Positions 56,988-64,000 of a stretch of DNA of 64,000 nt are shown here, piece by piece. The notes under the pieces are model-generated. The model was not told where the DNA came from and did not search any database. It saw only the letters and a list, made by a program, of their open reading frames with translations. Every line of letters starts with the position of its first letter. Positions within the stretch are counted from its first letter, which is position 1. The position numbers and the translations under genes were made by a program. This DNA is from Emergomyces orientalis (lineage: Eukaryota; Ascomycota; Eurotiomycetes; Onygenales; Ajellomycetaceae), in contig MOWL01000090.1 in the NCBI GenBank assembly GCA_002110485.1, positions 744,001-808,000 of the forward strand, written 5' to 3'.

Positions 56988-57625
56988 GGGTTCTCGTATT
57001 GCCCACTTCCAAACCCCTTTGATGTGAGACATTTCAATTTCTTAAGAGTTTCATCAACCGTCCGTGATGGAATTCCCTGGGCTACGGTTTGTATTGGTCG
57101 TCTTCAGCTATATGTAGAGCCTTTTGGGATTGAACACCGTTTCCACTCCGTTACTGGCTTAATTTTACACCCGACTATAAGTATTCATGGTTATTGTTGT
57201 TGTGAGCGCAGAGAACACTCACGAGTAAGCTTCTGAGATAAAAAGGGTTGTCATCCTGGACAGTGAAATTGTCCAACAAGATAGAGAGCCATCGTTCTCA
57301 CAGTTGGTTGTTATAGGTACGGGCATTGCCTAGGCAAAGTGGCAAATGTGTCATTTGTTATTCAACTTTTATGGGATACCGAAACTGGTGATACGACCAG
57401 AAAAGGCGTAAGTTAATCCATTGGCCTACCCTAACACGGTAAATGATCAGATGCTCTAACTCTTAAACCAAGCATATAACTAATGGAAGCCATTTTGTCT
57501 GCCTTTTCTGAATCACGCATGCTACTACCCAGAGAGAGCCCCCTAGACCCACGCGAAACAGAGTTCGGTGTCAAAATGCGCTTTGCGCGCTCCACACTGC
57601 GTTCATATGGAGCTTTCTCTGCCCA
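56988..57625. other. intergenic, no gene seen
   Basis: Apart from the possible small exon ending at 56987, nothing was recognised. This is the 3' flank of the NRPS gene. Confidence 0.45.
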
Positions 57626-60600
57626 TTACAGCAATATAGTATCAGGTGCTTCACCACAGCGAAGAATCTGTGATATGGATTCTCTAAATTCATCGGCAAC
57701 CATAACGACCTGGGAATCTTCCAGTACTGGAGCCCAAAACGCGAAAGTGGCTTCGACCCTTTCTTTCCCAACGCAGATATTGACAATAATGTCGTACTAT
57801 CCTCACTGTCAGTATTTCTGTGTTTACTGGCATGATGTCCATTGCTTACCTCTGTCGCCTCGTATGTCTCTACCTCTTTGAAACAAATCTCGCTATCCTC
57901 GTATTCAGTCGACAATGGCTGCTCTACCGAGATACAGGTATTGAACAGCGGTTTGCCAAAATGTGCGGAAAGTTGTAAAACCTCAATAAGTGAGCAACGT
58001 CCATTTCGCAACCGCTTTCCGTTCTCCGCCTGATTTCTCGCCAAGACATCCCTAAAACTGCCCTTGGTCGTAAAACGTAATCGACAAACCAGTACATTGA
58101 AAAACGAGCCAATAATATTCTGGATTTCTGGAATCGGAACGTCACGTCCAGAGATAACTGTCCCAAAACATACATCGTCCAACATTGTGTACTTATGCAA
58201 TACCATACCCCAGGCTATCTGAAAAACGTTGCTCATGGTGACCCCGTTTTCAAAGCAAAAGCGACCCAGCAAGGCTTTGTCAGTAGCTAGCGCATGAATA
58301 GTGCGAAGTGCCTTCAAACATTCGTCACTTCGGATTCGGGGAAACATGCATGGTTGGATATCGATCATCTGATCCTTCCAGTAGTCCATCTGGTCGTTGA
58401 AATCAACGGTATCGCAGAAATACGCAATGGCTGTGCTGTATAATGGGCCTGGATACGGAGAGAGCTGGCCTATATACGCTTTTGACAACTCTTTTAATAT
58501 AATCAATAGAGAAGTTGCGTCTAGGAAAGCGTCGCTGCCTTCAAACTTACAGAAGAGACGACCGGTGTTGGTCTGACAGATGATGAATTTATATGGAGGA
58601 GCACCGCTCGCCTCATTTCTCAGGGTGGACTTCCGCAGCAGATGCATCACTTCGTGATCGGTACATGAGAGAATTTGGACGTCCATATTTAACGTTTTCC
58701 GTACGACTTGGGTCTTCTCCTGATGGTTGGTGCTGCAACTAAACAAAACTGTTCGCAAGGCCTGGTGGCGACTTACAACATCAGCCCAGGCATTTCTAAG
58801 GCGCACTGGCCATACGGAACACTGGGGAAATTTTGAAGTCAATTCCCATATGGTGTACGATTCGTATTTATATGTGTTTAACGACTGAGTGATAAGCAGC
58901 CCCGCATGGACCGGGGTGCAGGGGTACACATCCTCGATTTCTTCGTAAGAAATACCAAAGGAAGCCTTAAGGCTTGATTCGAGCTTTTCTTCTTCAGCAG
59001 GCGACAAGGAAAGCAAAGCGAACCGGCCCATCGGCCGTCTCTCCCCGCCAGGCGTTGATGGAGGCGTTGGCATCATAGAAGTCTTTGCCTTCAACGCTAT
59101 GAGTTTGACGGTTTTTGCGTCGAAAACGTCCAGGGCGGTTAGCAATAAGTTATCTTCCCTGCACAAGGTGGCCACCTGTATTGCAGAGATGGAGTCACCG
59201 CCTAGATTGAAGAAATTATCGTTGATGCCAACCTCAGCTGTTTCTATACCAATGACTCGAGCGATAATGTTGCGAATTTTTTCCTCATGATCAGATACTG
59301 GGCCCGGTAATTCATGGGAAGGCGATGTGAGGAGAATCTGGAGAGAACTTAGGCCTTTTTGGGAAACTGCGAGTCGTAAGAGATCTCTGTCGGGCTGGGT
59401 CGCAACTGTCCGCGGTAGGTAATTGATCGGGAGACATAAAATTGGTAACACGCACTTAGGAAGAGCCCTATTCATATAATCCACCAACCCACACAGCTTC
59501 AGCTTGAAATCCTCCGTTGGAACAGCAAAGAGCTCTGCCTCTGTGTTACGATGCTTCGAATTGCCACGCACAAAAACAGCGAGCCTCCCCTCACACAGAT
59601 CTTTTGGGAAAACCATTTCAACTACCACTTGGTAAGGTTTACCTAGATAGTTTTGCGCTTGAGACTCAATGTCACGCAAGATACCAGATTCATTAATCTG
59701 TGCGTCGTACATGGGGGGTGGTGGTGGTGGAAAGGAGAATTCGCAAATTCTTTGCGCTGTATTATCTGTAATTCTGTGGAGAACATGTTCAAAGCGCTCC
59801 AACAATATCTGCGTCTCATCATGACGCAAAATGAAACCATCAAAAATGGCGGAGACAGATAATGACCGTTCTCCAAAAAGTTCGCACACCACCGTTAGGG
59901 GATGGGTACTGAATTTCAGCTGCTCAGCGGAATTGTTTGGAGATTCAGTAAACAACTCGGATGACATTGTACTCTTCTGTGGCTGTATAACGAGCAAACT
60001 TTGAAAATCGCATGCTGCGGAAGCTTCTACCCCGAAGCTTCTGATCCGCCGTAAGCCCGTCTGTTCAAACTGAATAAGTTTCGTCGCATGCTCTTGCATT
60101 TCCCTCAGTGTCTCCTCGATATTTAGAGCCGAGAGGAGTATGGTGCGAAGTGGAAATGTAGCTATGGTGGGTCCTGTCATTTGATAGATCCCAGAGACTG
60201 GAGCGCCGCGACCAGCCACAGTGACCCCGAAAACAACATCATTGGTTTTCATATACCATGAAAGAAGCAAAGTGAACGCCAGCCTGATCACCGTGGATGA
60301 AGTATAACTGCCCTTCGGCCATTCGGAAACCATGACGTGCCGAGTGGCGGTTCTGGTGGACTTTGGGGTATACCCTGGCGAGAGTTGGTGGAGAGGAAAT
60401 CCTACTGTTCGCAGCCCTTGAAATTCTTCGTTCCAAAAATGATTCGCGATCCCAAGGTCTAAATTGTTGACATACTCGATAAACGGCGCGAACGGCTGTG
60501 ATGGGACGTGGACTCCGTTATATGCATTTTCAGCCATATCCAAAATACGCTGGTATGACCATCCGTCAAAAAGAGCATGGTGAATTGTGAGGGTAAAGGT

Positions 60601-63600
60601 CAATGGTGCTGTCTCATCCCCTTCACCAGCAAGCGAACTTGACACTAGTGGGGTCCCGAATGACATGAATTGTTTAGGAAATTCCAAGTCATTCTCAAAT
60701 GATTGACACTCTGTCTCCCTCCCGGAGCTAACAACTTGAAGTGCTTGGAGTGAATCTCCCAGAATAATTCTGGTGCGTAGAATAGGATTTCCATTGCATA
60801 CTTCCGCCCACGCCCTCTTAAACCGAGCCACATCTATGTCTCTTGGAATTTGAAAACGGAAATTGCATTGAAGTGAGCCAGGTCTCCTTGCCGTGTATGC
60901 GACGAGAGATTCTTGCAGCGGCGTGCATGGATATATATCCTGAATGTTTTCAGGGTGGATGCAACATTTGCCCGCGGCACTCGAGATAATTCCGTCCTTT
61001 GCAACCGGGTCCAACAGGGAAAATGGTGGTGTTTTTTGTTGATCGTGATATATTGGGCTTTCTGCTATATGACATGCTAACTTGGAAATCGATTGATTGG
61101 CGAACAGAGATGCCACTGTGATTTTGAGCCCTTGATGACGAGCGTTTTCCACAAGGGTGACCGCAGAGACAGAGTCTCCCCCCAATTGTAAAAAGCCGTC
61201 ATTCGTTCCAACGGCAGTCAATGGCAGGCCCAAGGATGTCGCAAGTAACTGTTGGACAAGCTTCTCGATATTAGTTTCTGCGGAGCTGAATCCCCTGCCC
61301 ACAGTGTCCATTATACGGTAATCCCTCAGCTGGTTCTCTGACAAATGACTGACAGCATTTCGCAACATCCGCCGATCCACCTTTCCTGTTTGTGACACAG
61401 GCATAGCTGCCAATGGTATATATGTTGTAGGTACCATATATGCTGGGAGCGCATCTTGCAAATAGATTTTTAAGTGTACCATTCCTTCGCGAAATTCCTT
61501 ATCCGGGCCACATATAGTAATACCGGAGACCAATTCCGCTGCAAATGCAGGTTGCATGGCGACGAATAAAACCAGGAAAGGCCTCCCCGTTTCGTGAGCG
61601 ATAATTTCGGCGACAACCATCGCATCCTTGAGGTATTGTTGTGAGAGGTATTCAATTTCTCCGAGCTCAACCCTTTGTCCGTGTAATTTGACTTGAGTGT
61701 CTTTTCGCCCCATGTAAACAATCGAGCCATCAGAACTGTACCTGACCAGATCGCCCGTTTTATAGAACCGGTGGTCTGAGCTTATATCGAACTCTGATGC
61801 CCATTTGGGGTTCGTGATGAATGCAGCTGCTGTCTGAGCGGGTCTCTTGAGATACCCTCGAGAAACGATGGGCCCGCCGATTACAAGCTCCCCGATTGCC
61901 CCAATTGCTGCGAGGTTATTGTGATTGTCCTTATCTACAATCCAACAAGACCCACCAAAAGAGAAACCTATGTTCCCCGGCTTGGTCACATGGGGTTGCA
62001 CAGTAGAGACCACCGTGCATTCCGCAGGCCCATAAGCACATATTAAGCGAACATTTTCGTGCCACAGAGATATGTCCAATGGTGTCATGGATTCTCCACC
62101 TAAAATAAGAGTCTTTACCGTCGGCACATCTTGTGGACTTAATAGCTTAGCAACCGTTGGCGTAAGTTCCACCCAATTGACTTTCATATTTAGGACTGCA
62201 TTGCTCAAGTCATTCAACCGCTGAAACTCAGAAGGGATGCAAACGCACCCTCCAACTATCAATGTAGTCAAGCATTCATGAATGCTGATGTCAAAGGCAT
62301 AAGATGCAAACTGGAGCACCCTGGATGAGCTGTCAAGATTTTGTGCTTTACTGCCGGCAATTGCGTTGAAACAGAACGAGGCATGCTCAATCACGATTCC
62401 TTTCGGTGTTCCCGTCGAACCTGACGTGTATACAACATATGCAGGGTCGTGGGACTGTGCTTGTGCCTGGTTTGGCGCCGGATCCAACCCCCATGACCAA
62501 GTGCGATCGCCAACTGCTATCGTCGCGCAGCCCAAATTGTGCTCCACCAGCCAATCAGCACAAATAATGACATTTGCCTCGACATCGTGGCAGACATCCC
62601 GCAAGCGTTTCTCAGGGTGAGCAGGATCCAACGCAACGAAGGCGGCACCGGATTTAAGGACCCCCAACATTGCAACCATTACCCATTTAGACTTCTCGAA
62701 GAGGAGTGGAACAATCGACCCCGACCTAACATTGCATGTCGCTAACCGTGCCTGGACCCTCCGAGACAGGACGTCCAACTCCTGGTAGCTCATGTCTCCA
62801 TCCCAAGCACATACTGCTGGGGAATCAGGTTGAAGCATACACTGCAAATGAAAGAGTGTGTGAATGCAACAATCGAGAGGGTAGGCGTGTGCTCTGAGAT
62901 TCCATGCAGATATTTGCTGGCGGTGATAATCGCCCAACAACCACGACTCTGAAAGTGGCCGCGACGGCCTACATGAAAGACAGTTGAGGATTGCACCAAG
63001 TGTGTCAATTACGTTACAAGCCATGGAATGGCTCAGAGTGGACATAGAATAGCCCATCGAGATTTGTGGTGTGAATGCAGACGAGCTCACGAGCACTGAA
63101 ATATCGCCAACCTAAAATCGCGAAGTCATTAATGCATTATGAAAAGTGGCATTTTAACAGTCAACATTATTGGAGTCTCTTACTATTGGAGGGGCAGTGC
63201 CATCGTTTAATTTCCATTCTGCATCGACATCCTCCCAGAGAAGGCAGGTGTTGAAGTGCTCGTAGAAAGCAAATTCCACAGTCGACCATTTCTGGGCTTT
63301 TTGAAAACGGACGGAATGCGAAATCGGACAGCTTGCATCTACCACCGCTACCAACTGGTCTATGATCTCCCTCCTCGAGTTTGTTAAGACTCCAAAAGCG
63401 ACGGTGTCGGAATCGGTGTATTTGTTGAGAAGAATTGACCAAGCAATTTGAACGAAATCTAACAGGGACGAGGTACTTTCTTTGTCGCCATGTTTTATGA
63501 GAACGTCAAGATCCCCCTGCTTCATATTAACCCACCCGGTTTGCTGCTGTTCTGAGCTAGAGGCATCTAGTTTAGGAAATATGCACCGACTTTCCATGCT

Positions 63601-63618
63601 CTGTATGTGTTCTGGCAT
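57626..63618 (-). CDS. NRPS, NPS6/SidD-type siderophore synthetase
   Basis: Three exons (63184-63618, 57850-63111, 57626-57796) join to 1955 residues. Order of domains: a C-domain fragment (residues ~1-190); a full adenylation domain (~215-725) with YTSGSTGTPKG, AYGPAEC, YKTGDLVRY, GRKDTQVKLHG and QTGKVDRR; a carrier domain (LGGDS, Ser near 792); a condensation domain with intact HHALFDG (~989); a remnant of an adenylation C-terminal part (~1280-1405); a second carrier (LGGDS, Ser near 1452); and a final condensation domain. This A-T-C-dA-T-C plan and size match NPS6/SidD, which joins hydroxyornithine-derived units into extracellular siderophores. The 53-bp 3' intron restores the conserved C-terminus YDIIVNICVGKERVEA...; read through, the frame gives a false tail. 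The final C domain has SDAFLDA where HHxxxDG is expected. Substrate is inferred from architecture only. Confidence 0.85.
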
Positions 63619-64000
63619 TGTATGATCGGGTTCGGATAAGTTACGGGCTCACATATGACCTGAGAATTTTGGTGTCCGTTGCGAATGATAGAAATTTGTT
63701 AGGAGCATTATTTGCGGTATATATGAGCTTTGAAAGCTGCTGCTACTGTGAAAACTTCAATTGTGTAACGAATAGAGGAGTAACTCCACAGGACGCCTTA
63801 TGTATCAGCGAGATCTCTGGGAGCTTGCTTCGCTCAGAAACAATAGTCATGCGATTATCGGGAACAATATCGATCTCGAGGGAAGTTGTTTTTGCTGCCA
63901 TGTTCCATGTGGATCTACTACTTCTATGTCCCCGTTTCTTTCCCCCACCCGATTCCAGGCCTTCCGCATTGATATATTCCACTAAGCAATAGGAATCCTA
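63619..64000. promoter_or_regulatory. upstream region of the NRPS gene
   Basis: This holds the NRPS promoter. A single HGATAR-like site, TGATAG, occurs near 63687, but the extended iron-repressor (SreA) site ATCWGATAA was not found within the visible 382 bp. No other gene was recognised. Confidence 0.35.

Noticed and set aside
1..64000. tRNA, rRNA and CRISPR features
   Set aside because: I looked for B-box-like and cloverleaf patterns and for regularly spaced repeats and found none convincing, except the B-box-like core in the SINE-like element.

Overview
The window looks like nuclear DNA of a filamentous ascomycete (Pezizomycotina, probably Eurotiomycetes and perhaps Onygenales). The evidence is short introns of about 50-100 bp with GTANGT donors, gene families typical of this group (PexO-type peroxin 26, fungal-type PARG, an NPS6/SidD-like siderophore synthetase, Rch1-like transporter), and repeats carrying transition-type nonsense mutations. 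The order-level placement is inference. Nearly every gene had to be assembled from several exons. All exon joins given here were read from splice signals, and each joined frame closes exactly.

Regions 1-15.7 kb: ribosomal protein eL43 (minus), a saccharopine-dehydrogenase-like oxidoreductase (plus), a seven-exon epoxide hydrolase (minus), a frameshifted nucleotidyltransferase-like relic (minus), a pinin/SDK/MemA protein (minus), the splicing factor Rds3/PHF5A (plus, intronless), twinfilin (minus) and the mitochondrial succinate/fumarate carrier (minus). A 3.7 kb gap follows.

Regions 19-38 kb: an SLC10A7/Rch1-like transporter (plus), peroxin 26 (minus), a PARN-like poly(A) ribonuclease (plus), mitochondrial ribosomal protein mL46 (plus), CRIPT (minus), a decayed unknown gene with a SINE-like insertion beside it, poly(ADP-ribose) glycohydrolase (plus) and a DUF1349/Ree1-like protein (plus). 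Most are housekeeping genes (translation, splicing, cytoskeleton, peroxisome, mitochondria) with no operon-like logic.

Regions 38.7-57 kb are accessory: a secreted protein made of five 8-cysteine repeats, a fold-back element with degenerate telomere-like repeats, a MITE-like element, an aquaporin, and a nested retrotransposon. A Tad/I-like LINE (46188-51864, 16-bp target duplication, TAA tail) sits inside a Ty1/copia element (46061-56761, identical 104-bp LTRs, 5-bp target duplication). The copia element in turn appears to lie in the intron of a small unrecognised gene. Both retroelements keep unbroken frames but carry internal stops that are almost all TGA.

Region 57.6-63.6 kb holds a complete, three-exon NRPS with the order C-fragment, A, T, C, degenerate A, T, C. 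This fits an NPS6/SidD-type extracellular siderophore synthetase. Its final condensation domain lacks the usual HHxxxDG motif.
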